64,000 nucleotides of DNA from Helianthus annuus (taxonomy: Eukaryota; Streptophyta; Magnoliopsida; Asterales; Asteraceae): NCBI RefSeq assembly GCF_002127325.2, contig NC_035441.2, positions 51,154,663 to 51,218,662 on the forward strand, given 5' to 3'. The translations under genes and the position numbers were made by a program. Under the pieces are notes generated by a model. The model saw only the letters and a list, made by a program, of their open reading frames with translations, did no database searches and was not told the DNA's origin. Positions 21,185-31,926 of the stretch are shown piece after piece. Each line of letters begins with the position of its first letter. Position 1 is the first letter of the stretch.

Positions 21185-23766
21185 AATCTGTTCGGAAAAG
21201 ATGACTACTACCGGAAAGCCATTTACAGCAGGTTGGTCAAACACAAGACTCACAGACGGCTCATGGTAGGAAGATTGAGGATTCGAAGAGAGTATGTTTG
21301 GTGGATTTCAATTGGAGCAACTATAGATCTCCTGATAGCAAAGTTTGTTTAGTTGATCAACATGATGAACAATTACCTGAAGGGTTCAGCTGGGATATGT
21401 TTGTTGATGAGAAGGGTGATTTCAAAGCTTTCGTTGCCAAGATTTTCAGAGAACAAGACATGTCTACCACTTGGATGAAATCTATTGGTGTGACTGTAGA
21501 AAGTGTGGAGGAACAGTCTGTTGCATCTGATGAAAGCTCGGAAAGTGCTGATGAAGGTTCACAAAGTTCAGACGAGAGTGTTCAGAATGATGTTACTTCA
21601 GAAAAAGAAGTTATATTTGATCAAACACCGTCTGATTCTGGTGTATCAGATGCTGATTCTAAAAAATCTGTACAGTTTGATCAATCACCAGTTGATAGTA
21701 GCAGTGATGATGAGGAAGAAAAACATATCAATATTGCTAAAACTCATCCTTCCCCTGAAAGTTTTCATTTCTATTTTGCAGATCGCATGGAAAAACTGAA
21801 GGAGAAACGAGCTGCTAAAGAACAACAACAAATGAAATCTGAAAATGGTGTTCAGAAAGAGAGTGTTGAAAGTGTTGCTGAGAAGAATGTTGAGAGTGAG
21901 CATGTAAAGGTAGAAGAAAAAGTGATAGAAGTGGTGAAAACAATCAAGATTGAGAAGATTGTTGAAGTTGTAAAGCCTTGAGAGAAGTGTTTGGAAGCTT
22001 GCAAGGAATGTGCAGCAAAAGACGAAATAATTGCTGAGTATGAGAAGAAGAAGGAGCAGTTACTGTTTAATCTCAATTATGTGAAAGAATCTTATGATGT
22101 CTTAAACAAAACAGTAAATGGTCTCCAAAAGACAAACTCGGAAAGAGAACAAGCACTGACGATGATGAATGCAGTCATGATGACAAAGCAGAAAGCTATC
22201 AATTACTACATTGAAGAAAGTGCTAAGTGGAAGCAAGAGTTGGAGACAGAAAAAATCGAGAATGAGAGAATTAGACGTTTGTTACAAAGTTATTCTAGTT
22301 CTGATTATCTCATTGATCGTATTTATCCAACGGTTACAGGTATGGAAGCTTTTCAAGACGAGAAGCAGAAGAAAAAGAAAGATTGTGGTAAGAAACCGAC
22401 TGTTAGCTATAACAAGTGTCCGCCTCCAATTTGGGAAGGGTATTCTCCTAGAAAACCAAACGAGGAGCAACTTGAAAAAACAGTCAATATAAAGCTAAAA
22501 ACCGACACAACTGATGAATTACCAGAAAACATTGATGTCACATTTACCTCGTCCGATACTGATCATGAGTCTGAATTAATCAAAAAGGTGGTCGATCAGG
22601 TGTTGGATATTGATGAGGATGAGTCAAAGTCAGAGTCTGGAGGGTCAAATTCGTCTGTCAACAGTCAAAATTCGTCGGTCAAACGGTTTTACAGTAAAGA
22701 GTTTTTATTATCAAAGGCAAATTTAGATGATGAAACATTTGAAGTAGCATACACTTTAAATGATTCGGACAAATTATTTTCTGACAAAGAACTTCCAATA
22801 AGAAGTGTTCAATTTGACATGATCAAAAAGGTTTTCAAAATGACAGAAATTAATATTTCTGAAATAAAAGATTTAAATCTTACTGGAAAACCTAAAAAAT
22901 ACACTTCAAGAGTTCGACAATGTCTAAACAAGAAAAAAGGTTACAATTCTGGTTCTGGTTTCCAAAAGAAATCAAACCAACATCATAGTTACAAAAAGAA
23001 AGGCGTTGGTTTTATTCCATCAGAAAATGATAAAAATTTGAAGAATTCTAAAATAAAAACAGAATTTGTTTCAGGAGGAAGTTCTGAGGATGAACAGAAG
23101 AAGCCGTTCTGGAGACAGTCAAACCAGGAGTTTCTTGCTGAGAAGAGAAAGAATGGAACTGAAATGTCATATTCAAAAGAAACTCGTACCTGTTACAGAT
23201 GCAATGAAGTTGGTCACATTGCATGGAATTGTCAGAAAAACGCCAAAACAAAACAAGGAGTTTCTCAGAAATTGAAAGAAAAGATTATTGATGTTGAACC
23301 ACCAACCGGCATACTTAAAGTTTTTGAAAATTCAATTTATGAGGTTGGTGAGTGTTCGAAAAAGAATTTTTATAAAAAGAAAGTGAATGACAACTTAGTG
23401 TGGGTTGTTAAAAGGATTAATGAGAAAGTCGGCGATGAATCTGGTTCCACAAAGCCAGAAGAGCCACAAGGTGAGGTGAAAATTTCAGTGAATAATGATG
23501 ATTTTCCATCACTGAAGTTTGAAGAAGTTAAGCAGAAAGTTGGAAAAGTTGACATCTCGAATCAATTTTACAATGAGAAAACTAAGTTTGATGTCGAAAA
23601 AACTTTTAATGGAATTGTTAAAAAGATATTTGGGAAAATGTTGAATGGGAAAGCTAAGGGGGTTAAAGATTTTTATGCAACTAAAAAGGCAACATACAAC
23701 CCCACGGCGCAAGAATTTAAAGCCATCAAGTCTGAAAAGACTTGGATGGAAGTCTGTTTCCCATAA
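21185..23766 (+). pseudogene. gag: copia 2 gag, long C-terminal extension
   Basis: After a frameshift near 21290 the text VDFNWSNYRSPDSKVCLVD continues the gag. There follow an acidic Ser/Asp/Glu-rich stretch, a TGA at 21979-21981, and then in the same frame a predicted coiled coil (about 22000-22300, with CKECAAKDEIIAEYEKKKEQ and ERIRRLL). Next come a low-complexity acidic/Lys region and a second CCHC knuckle, CYRCNEVGHIAWNC (about 23190-23235). It ends TWMEVCFP at 23766. Two knuckles and a coiled coil in a gag of this length are seen in SIRE-type elements. No protease motif follows. Confidence 0.78.
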
Positions 23767-25823
23767 TAGTCTAAGGACTACGCCGGAGATCCCAAGTTTA
23801 TATCGCGGATCAGGAATCGGCATCATTCATGTTTTTGATGAGTGTGTATGTAAGTTGTTGAAAATGTTTGAATGTTTACAGGATGAAGGACTACGCCGGA
23901 GCTTCCAGGTTGGTAAGTGCGAAGCAGGAATCAGCATCCTGATTGATAAATGTAGACGTAACATTCCTACAGTGGGTAATTGTTCAGATATACCTTCAAG
24001 TGGTATTGTTTGTGATTTTACATGTGGTTATTTTTACAAGTGGTACAGAGGTTGCTTGTTTGCAAAAATAGTAAATCAGGGACATTAAGTTGTACTTGAT
24101 TTACTAACATAAAAACTGACAAGATGATGAACCATAACCCTGATTTTAACACGTGTGTAACCTACAAGTGGTAAAAACAAACTCATTTTCCAGAAAAATC
24201 ATTTTGATTAAAACAAACTTAAGTGTTCTGAAATCTAAATGAGAAAATGGTTTGTGATAGGGGAAGTTCTGATTGTTTATGCACTAGTGATTGGCGAATT
24301 GATGTGATTCGATGTCAGTTGTCAAGTTTTTGTACAGTTTGTTTTGTGTTCTAGTGGGTCAAGAGCTTAGTTGTTTTCAAATTTTTTTAATGTGTTAGAA
24401 TTTTAGGGGGAGTAGTAGAAAATTTCAGAAAATCCAAAAACATTAGAAAATTTGAAAAAGCCAAAAACATGACAAAATTCAAAAACGAGTTTTGTTGTGA
24501 AAAGAGGATATGATAGTACATTAGTAGACTGTCACAACATGCTAAAGAAATGTAAAGATAAAATGTGATAAACAATCTCACTGCGGATGTGTCAGTAGGT
24601 TTTTACACACTTAGTAAATTGTGACGAGATATAAACATAAAAATTTCAAACTTGCTTGTTCTGTGGGTTAACAACTTCTTGAATATATAGGTAACCCCTG
24701 AAATCTTGTTTGAAAGGTCCCTTATTCTGAGATACTAGGTCTTTATGTTTAGTGATATATGGGGTATTATCAGGGACTTCTGCTGAATGGAAGTTCTGAC
24801 CTAGTCCTCGGATAATGCTTTCTGCATATGCTTGAAACATAGCATCGCCCTCAGCAAGCTGATGAAACAATAAAATTGATAGTCGCTGCTGTTGTAATCA
24901 AAAAGATCCTCTAAAAGGGACACACCAAAAGTCGAAGCCGTCATCTCTCTGCGTATATGGAAGTATCGACCTGAGCTCTCACGGCCCTCGCATCTAACCC
25001 CTGAACAGATATCATTTGTGGTATACTCACATGTGAGACTGAATATTGGGATCTGGATACGGGAGTATATTCAAGTAGTAGGACACACGGATAAGTCCAA
25101 GTACTTAAAACATTAACATCGTATCTCGAAACAGTTGAAGTTTGTGTGAAAATTTAAGTGGACAAATATACTGACAATCTAAGTGAATTGTTTAGAACTT
25201 AAAATGTAATAAGCTTAACGGTGTTGGGGACATGTCTCATATATGATCCTCTTACACAAACTCACAAAAATATTGTTTGTAAATATTTCATTTCTGCATC
25301 TTGTTGGTTTTACAATTGACATCAGTCTTTGTGTTTTTTCAAGTGTTGACATTTACTTTCTTTCAGAAAAACCAAAAAGATTTTGTGTGTGTTTTAGCAT
25401 AAATTTTTGAAAAAAGTCAAAAAGATTTTCGACAACTGATGTTGGAAAGCTGATTTTCAAAATTCTGAGTGCTAAACATGATGACATTGTTGTGAGGGGG
25501 AGTATGTATTAATTGTCAAAATATGTTTTCTTATTCAACAAGTGGTTCATCATGTGTGTGTAATCTGAAAAAGAGTGTTTGTTGGTGCAGATAGTTAGTT
25601 TTGAGGGGGAGTTAGTGTATTACGTGATGTTGGTGCATATAAATTCTTAAATTGTTAAAATCTTATTTCTAGGTTTAGAATGTGCAGGTTTAGCCAAGTT
25701 TCGATCCTAGAAATTGAAGTCTCTGTAGTTTGAGCCAGGTTTCGATCTGGGAACATAAAGAGCCAGACAATGATCCTGAAGCAGAAGTTGCTGAAGAACA
25801 AAGGAATGCCAGCAATTCGAGAG
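23767..25823 (+). other. 3' non-coding region of copia 2
   Basis: No gene. Two related segments (about 23772-23830 and 23887-23945) share gactacgccggag and tcaggaatc(a/g)gcatc. Purine tracts resembling a polypurine tract recur: taggggga (about 24402), gagggggagt (25494 and 25603) and gaggggga (25821-25828). Element B is inserted inside the last one. No protease, integrase or RT remnant is detectable. Confidence 0.7.
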
Positions 25824-25828
25824 GGGGA

Positions 25829-27522
25829 TGATGTGCGTGAAGTGTGTTATATTTTAGATGTATATTTAAGCCCTTTTTACACTTTTAGCCAAGTTTTAAA
25901 TTTATAAAACACGATATTTACTAACACTAAACACACATATGGGCAAGTGCACCCATCGTGGACGTAGTATAGTGTTGGTAAGATACCGAGGTCGTCCAAG
26001 GACACAAGATCTTTTAATACCGGTTTATCCTCAACGTCTAATCAAATCAAAAAGTGAGAAAAAATGTTTTAAACTAAGAAAAATGAAAACTAACTAAATG
26101 CTGAAAAATAAAATAAAATAAAAACAGACAGACAAGATGAATCACTTGGATCCGACATGTGTGTTAGTATAACCTTTGATTATTTTCGCACTTTTGCACT
26201 TGTTTAAGAGATTATCTTAGTTATTGTAGTAGGCCCCTCTTTTGAAGGCGACGTTACCCTCAACCCAGTAGTTTGAGTCAGCAAGGATACAATCCTAAAG
26301 GGTCGGATTATTGAAAGATAATGAATTAAGTTATTAATGCAAATTGTGGTAGGCCCCGCTTTCGGCGGTGACGTTACCCTCGGCTAAGTAGTCTGAGTCA
26401 GCAGGGATACAGTCCTAAATAGCCGGGTTATAGTATTAATAGTAGTTAACTTATGAGGGGGTCAAAGAGTTTGGATCCCCGCCATCCAATACCTATGGGT
26501 ATTGAAGGAGATCCTACTAAATTTGACCCAGGTCCCAAGTAGGACCTCTAAACGCTGAACAAGGGCAAGACCCTTACCAAACCGTTCCCTTAACCCCCGA
26601 CCAGGTAGCCAACATACCTCCATATAGACCGTGGAGATATGAATGGTGAAAATCTTTTATTTTATATAGACAGTAAAATAACGCCAAGACACCACGGACA
26701 AACGATAAGGAAATATCACCTTCAACGTAAGTAACTAGTTATTAAAGTCATTAATACAAAACCAAATAAAAAGTGCAAAAGATTAAAAATAAAAAGTATT
26801 ATACTAAACACTTGTCTTCACCAAGTGATGTAAGAGATTTAGGCAAACATGGCCTTGATTGTCAAGAACTCTTACGATCAATCTTGGATCCCAAGACGAC
26901 TCACACACTCTATGATGGACAATGGATGATGGTGGTGGATGATGGTGTTATGGTGGTGGTGGGTGGTGGATGAAGTGTGAGAGAGGTGGTGTGCCAAGGG
27001 ATGAGATGGAATGAAACCAAGCACCCCTATTTATAGGCTGAACAGAAGGCTGGGCACGGCCCCGTGTCCGCTGGACACGCCCCCGTGCCCGTCTGACACT
27101 CTCTCTCTTCATTAATTGTAATTCGCAATTACAATTAATGCGCCTGCTGTACTTTCACCACGCCCCCATGCCCGCTGGACACGGCCCCATGGTGGGCAAT
27201 GGAAGCTTCTACTAGTTTGTCTTTTCTGCTGCTTCTTGGGCACGGCCCCGTGTTCGCTGGACACGGGGCGTGTTCAGTCTTCTGTTTTCTCTTCTTTGCC
27301 TTGGGGGGTGCCGTTGAGGGTCCGGGCAGTCTACTTTTATTCCTTTTCTTGTATTTATGCTAGAATTAGTTGTCTTTTTGCTTCTTTTGTGATTTTGAGC
27401 TCATTTCATCCTGAAAATACAAAAGAAAGACAAAAACGCTCTTTTTCCAACATTAGTACTTAAAAAGGGTTAGTTTTATGCCTTAATTGATGTGATTTAT
27501 ATGTTGCATTTTACACACATCA
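25829..27522 (-). repeat. 3' LTR of element B
   Basis: 1694 bp, tgatgtgcgtg...acacatca. On the minus strand the TATA box tataaata (27029-27036) is preceded 17 nt upstream by a double cacggccccgtgt-type motif (27053-27094). A 29-nt hairpin lies at 27111-27139 and more motif pairs near 27159 and 27237. Confidence 0.93.
27111..27139. promoter_or_regulatory. 29-nt perfect hairpin in the A/B LTR
   Basis: The arms attaattgtaatt and aattacaattaat are separated by cgc. An identical copy lies at 33211-33239, and copies with one change in the right arm lie near 34353 and 39992. It is upstream of the TATA box and motif pair on the element's strand. Function unknown. Confidence 0.8.
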
Positions 27523-27540
27523 AATACCCCCACACTTGAA
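27523..27540 (-). other. polypurine tract of element B
   Basis: The minus strand reads aagtgtgggggtatt immediately before the LTR TGATGTG. This is the plus-strand DNA primer used in reverse transcription and proves the minus orientation. Confidence 0.85.
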
Positions 27541-29291
27541 CTTTTGCTTGTCCTCAAGCAAAACTCTTTAAATGTGGCTTACACTCCCAAATGGAATGGG
27601 TAAAAGAGAAAGTTTTTAGCTTGTCCTAGAGTGTCGGGAATCCAAGGTCTTTGTAAGTTTTATTTTTATTTATTTACAATCCTATTCGTTATGATTTATT
27701 TTGAATGTTTCATAAGATAAATTACTTATTCGGGCATAGCATGCTTTATTAAAATTCCATTTATATACAAGTTCACATACCTCGCGGGAGATCACTCAAC
27801 ACTCGGCCGAAGGTGTAAAAATTTTTTTAGTGAATCACTCGTGAGCGGCATGGAACTTACGCCTTCCATAGGCTTGCCAAGCAATCAATCCTCCTCCTTT
27901 TTAACTTTTTACCTTTGAAAATATCAAGAGGACTTTTGGGGCGAAGGGTTAGGCTTGGGTTAAAGGTGGTCGGTTGGGTTAGTTAGAAAAAAGGGCGAAA
28001 ATCGTAAAAAGCGTCGGTTTCCGTGACATACATTTTTTTAGTGACTTTTTATTTTGAAGTATTTCTCCAAACAAGTTTTTATATAGCTTTTGTTTGTTTT
28101 TGACTTCATCATTGTTTTTTTTTTATCACATAAAAAGGCGAGTTTACGAAAAACCGAGCTTGTTACTAAAATAAAGGGTGAAAAATAAAAAGGGTTTTTT
28201 GGTGGGTAAAAAGAGTTTTGAGGTAATGAAACGAAAGGTTTAGGCTCAAAGGGGCTATCTAGGGGGATTTTGGGTAGGTGGTAAAAAAAATGAAAAATAA
28301 TGGTTTAGAAAGAAAAATATGGTTAGTCCTAATGCCTCCATCACTTACTTACTTGGGTTTAAGTTGGTAAGGACCGGGAATGTATCGTCGTGGCAAGTTC
28401 TAGAGTTGTAAGAACCAAGCGGCTATTCACACAAAAAAAGAAAAATGAGCATTTAGTCTAAATATGTATATTTTTATGCTCAATAAAGGCTCAAAACTCA
28501 CTTTTGTGGGAATGGGTTTTTAATGTGATCAAGTATATATAATCGAATTTTTAACTAGACTTGTTATGCCGTTTCGTAATTTTCTTATGTTGGTTCTTTG
28601 TTATCACGACGCTATCGGTTGTAAATTTGTAAAAATATAACCTTTTTAGAACTTGTTATTCCCAAATTAAACTAAGACAAGTAAATGATAAAAAATGAAA
28701 AAGTTTTTGAAAAAAAAAAATTGGGGTGTTTAGCGGTTCCAATAGAGTTTTGTGTAAGGCTTGTATTTAGGATTTGCAAAATTCAAGGTTTTAGCATCCC
28801 CCCACACTTAAATTACACATTGTCCTCAATGTGTCCAAAAATAAGGTTTTTGGTTGATTAGAATGTGTAAAAGTAGGTTAAAAAAGCAAAGATTTATGTT
28901 ACTGGCATCCTGGACACGGCCCCGTGGTCAGGTGCCAGTAACAAAAATTAAAGAATTAACACAGAAGTCTGGACACGGGGGCGTGTCCGCTGAACACGGC
29001 CCGTGTCCAGTTACCTGAACTGGGTGTTTTTCTGTAGGTGGCTCAGCACGGGGTCGTGTTGGTTGGGCACGGCCCGTGTTGAGCCTTCTGTGATGGAGAT
29101 TTGTGTCGGGTTGCTCTGTTCTTCGTGCATGGGTCCATTTTTCTCGTTCCCCTTTTCATCCATTACCACCATGAGTGTGTTTTATTCTGCAAAATAAAAC
29201 TAAAAGATTAAACTAAACTAAGGATAGTTCCGCGGAATGCCTCCGTGGTGCGCCACGTTTATAAGGGTCCTTGGCTAGACCCGATTCGAGG
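27541..29291 (-). other. non-coding 3' region of element B
   Basis: No gene is visible. The region is homologous to 34786-36450 in element A (shared ttgcttgtcctcaagcaaaac, a cacacttaaattacacattg block, and the same module order). It contains T-runs and three motif modules (about 28911-28930, 28972-29010 and 29044-29077). Confidence 0.75.
28898..28942. repeat. motif module enclosed by a 10-bp inverted repeat
   Basis: gttactggca (28898-28907) and tgccagtaac (28933-28942) are exact inverse arms around ggacacggccccgtggtc. The corresponding place in element A (36166-36229) keeps the arms in degraded form around two motif copies. It could fold as a nested stem. Confidence 0.75.
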
Positions 29292-29921
29292 TTATATATT
29301 TTCTGAGTGGGATGCCTGGCATCCCATGTTACACCGTCGGAGAGCAGCATCCAAGCTCGAATCAATAACCTTCATGTAATTGACCGGGTCGTCGTCCTCT
29401 ATTCTCTTCCCAACTCCGAACTTCACTTCATCATCCCCATACCTCAAGGTGAGTGTCCCGTCATTCATATCTACCACTGCTTGGGCTGTGGCAAGGAAGG
29501 GTCTCCCTAGTATAAGGGGGACCTCGGTGTCTTCCTCCATATCGAGTATGACAAAGTCAGCTGGATAAACGAGTCTGCTTACCTTTACCAAGACATTCTC
29601 GATGACACCTTGTGGGAATTTGACGGATCGATCAGCGAGTTGTATGCTCATTTTTGTAGGGCTCGTGGTTCCCAAGCCGAGTCTTTTGAACATTGATGAG
29701 GGCATGAGGTTAATGCTAGCCCCTAGGTCGGCTAGGGCATTGCGAACGGGCGATTCCCCTATTGAGCACGGAATCGTGAAGCTTCCGGGATCGATTTTCT
29801 TTTGGGGAAGTTTATTGAGCACGAGGGCAGAGCATTCTTCGCCTAAATTGACTAATTGCAAATTTTCAATTTTCTTCTTATGCGTAAGGAAGTCCCTCAT
29901 GAATTTAGAGTATTTGGGCAT
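29292..29921 (-). CDS. pro: element B aspartic protease domain
   Basis: This is a retropepsin of the Athila/Tat type: ALADLGASINLMP (active-site D near residue 68), ILDMEEDTEVPLILGRPFL and a flap-like region between them. It is read in the frame after gag; an 8-bp tandem duplication (tttgggca, 29913-29928) has shifted what was one gag-protease frame. The shown start MPKYSKFMRDF is only the first Met after the shift. It ends at 29292 with no RT following. It would process gag. Confidence 0.82.
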   Translation of the reverse strand: MPKYSKFMRDFLTHKKKIENLQLVNLGEECSALVLNKLPQKKIDPGSFTIPCSIGESPVRNALADLGASINLMPSSMFKRLGLGTTSPTKMSIQLADRSVKFPQGVIENVLVKVSRLVYPADFVILDMEEDTEVPLILGRPFLATAQAVVDMNDGTLTLRYGDDEVKFGVGKRIEDDDPVNYMKVIDSSLDAALRRCNMGCQASHSENI

Positions 29922-31531
29922 TTGGGCATTTGGGTTAGGACTTCGATAAAAGGAATATTGACGTGCAATTGTTTTAACAGACTTTCGAATTTTGCGAATT
30001 GCTCATTTGTCTTTTGACGAATTAACCTACCGGGGTACGGAACTCGAGGAGCCTTGGTCGGCTCTGGTGATGGAGGAGAGTTCTTCTCCTGCAGAGGTGT
30101 CGGTACTGTTTCTTCCGTTGGCGGTGGCACTTCTGTAGGCCCTACGGTGCGGTTTCGTAGTGTGATGAGGTGAACTTGCGCCTTTGGGTTTGTTTCGGTA
30201 TTGCTAGGTAATGCGCCTTGCGGTCTCTCGGAAAAATTTTGAGCTATTTGATTTAATTGTTTTTCTATGTTTTGAATGCTAGCTTGTTGATTTCTAAAAT
30301 TAGATTCTAATTGTAGAAATCTTTCCGAGTTTTTCTTATCAGTGTCAGAGACGAGGCGAGATATAGTATCTTCGAGCCTTTCTCGTCCACCTTGTTGCTG
30401 AGTGAAATTTTGTGACTCATTTCTTGGTTGCTGAAAGTTTGTACGTTGGGTTTGTTGGTTACTACTATTGCCGGGTTCCCTCCAACCAAGGTTTGGGTGG
30501 TTTCGCCATCCTTGGTTGTAAGTTCCCGTTGGGGGACCCGACGGCCTAGGTCTATTATCAATGTAGTTTACCATTTCTTGTTGATCGTCCGTTTCTTTCA
30601 TGCAACTCCAATTTTCATGTGACCCACCACATCCTTCACAAGCCATAACCGAGACTGTTTTTGTCATTTCTAATTTTTTTATTTTTGAAGAAAGGGCCTC
30701 GATTTGGGCTTGTAAAGAAGTGCTTTCGTCGACCTTATGGGCGCCCGGGGCGATAGACTTATTTCCCCGGGGGGTATGCCATTGAAAATTGGTTTGAGCA
30801 ATTTCCTCAATCTGATTATATATTTCGTGTGGGCGTCGGTTACCTAAAAGTCCCCCGGAGCTAGAATCAAGTGTCTGCCTAGTGTGTGGCAACAATCCAT
30901 TATAGAAAGTGGATACTTGTTGCCATATTGTGAGGCCGTGATGGGGACACTTGCGTAATAGCTCCTTGAACCTTTCCCAAGTTTCATATAAGGATTCCCC
31001 GTCCTCTTGTGAATATGTATTAATTTCAGTCATTAACTTAGCAGTTTTAGCAGGAGGGAAATACTTATATAGAAATTTTTGGGCTAGTTCATCCCAGGTG
31101 TTTACCGATCCAGCTGGGAGGGCGTTGAGCCAAGCTTTCGCTCGGTCTTTTAGTGAGAAGGGAAACATACGGAGGCGGATGGCGTCGTTTGATGCTCCAT
31201 TGATCTGAAAGGTATCACATATTTCCAAGAAATTAGTTATATGTAGATGGGGATCCTCGTCCGCAAGCCCGTGGAAGGTTGCGGAGTTTTGGAGCATTTG
31301 TATCAAATGCGGCCGAAGTTCGAAGTTATTGGCTTCGACATTCGGAGCATTGATAGCGGCGCCTAGATTACCCACGGTGGGTCGTAGATAATCCATAAGG
31401 GTACGTTGGTCCGCCATTGGAGGTGGATCACCCGAAACCTTCTCTTGGTTTTTTGCTTTTAACCTTTTTCTGAGAAAGCGTTCGGGTTCTTCTAGTGGTT
31501 CTTTTATGTCTTTATTGGAACTGGAGCTCAT
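29897..31531 (-). CDS. gag: element B gag
   Basis: This is an Athila-type gag of about 540 residues starting MSSSSNKDIKEPLEEPERF. The capsid domain covers about residues 60-250 (DEDPHLHITNFLEICDTF, FPFSLKDRAKAWLNALP, WERFKELLRKCPHHGL), with one knuckle, CEGCGGSHENWSC (CX2CX3HX4C), near residues 301-313. A Gln/Asn-rich region follows and then VPYPGRLIRQKTNEQFAKF, which leads into the protease linker. The frame ends in a short unrelated tail after the 8-bp duplication. Otherwise it is uninterrupted, so this copy could still make capsid protein. Confidence 0.87.
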   Translation of the reverse strand: MSSSSNKDIKEPLEEPERFLRKRLKAKNQEKVSGDPPPMADQRTLMDYLRPTVGNLGAAINAPNVEANNFELRPHLIQMLQNSATFHGLADEDPHLHITNFLEICDTFQINGASNDAIRLRMFPFSLKDRAKAWLNALPAGSVNTWDELAQKFLYKYFPPAKTAKLMTEINTYSQEDGESLYETWERFKELLRKCPHHGLTIWQQVSTFYNGLLPHTRQTLDSSSGGLLGNRRPHEIYNQIEEIAQTNFQWHTPRGNKSIAPGAHKVDESTSLQAQIEALSSKIKKLEMTKTVSVMACEGCGGSHENWSCMKETDDQQEMVNYIDNRPRPSGPPTGTYNQGWRNHPNLGWREPGNSSNQQTQRTNFQQPRNESQNFTQQQGGRERLEDTISRLVSDTDKKNSERFLQLESNFRNQQASIQNIEKQLNQIAQNFSERPQGALPSNTETNPKAQVHLITLRNRTVGPTEVPPPTEETVPTPLQEKNSPPSPEPTKAPRVPYPGRLIRQKTNEQFAKFESLLKQLHVNIPFIEVLTQMPKCPNTLNS

Positions 31532-31902
31532 ACACTACGTGAGGTTGGCGTCGGGTTCCAAGTCCTGCAATAAAAACAGAAAAGAATGTTGGTCAGAAGG
31601 TTCACCACGGCCCCGTGTTGAGCGAACACGGCCCGTGGTCGGAATTTCAGTGATTGTTTTCCAGATCCCAGTTACTGGAAGATGGACACGGCCCCGTGTT
31701 GCACCGGCACGGCCCCGTGGTCAGCCTTCTGTAACTTAGAAAACAAAAACTGCCAGTAATGATGCTGAGCACGGCCCGTGTCCGACCAGGCACGGCCCCG
31801 TGCTGAGCTCTGCAGAAGTTGAAAATCTACGAAAAATCCTAAAAATAAAAAAATAAAAATATGATTAGGCCGTTGATTCCTAACTTTCTTAAAATCCTTG
31901 TG

Positions 31903-31920
31903 TCCCCGGCAGCGGCGCCA
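31903..31920 (-). other. primer-binding site, tRNA-Asp type (element B)
   Basis: The minus strand reads tggcgccgctgccgggga, one mismatch from the tRNA-Asp 3' complement, next to the LTR at 31927. Athila elements use this tRNA. Confidence 0.85.
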
Positions 31921-31926
31921 AAAACT

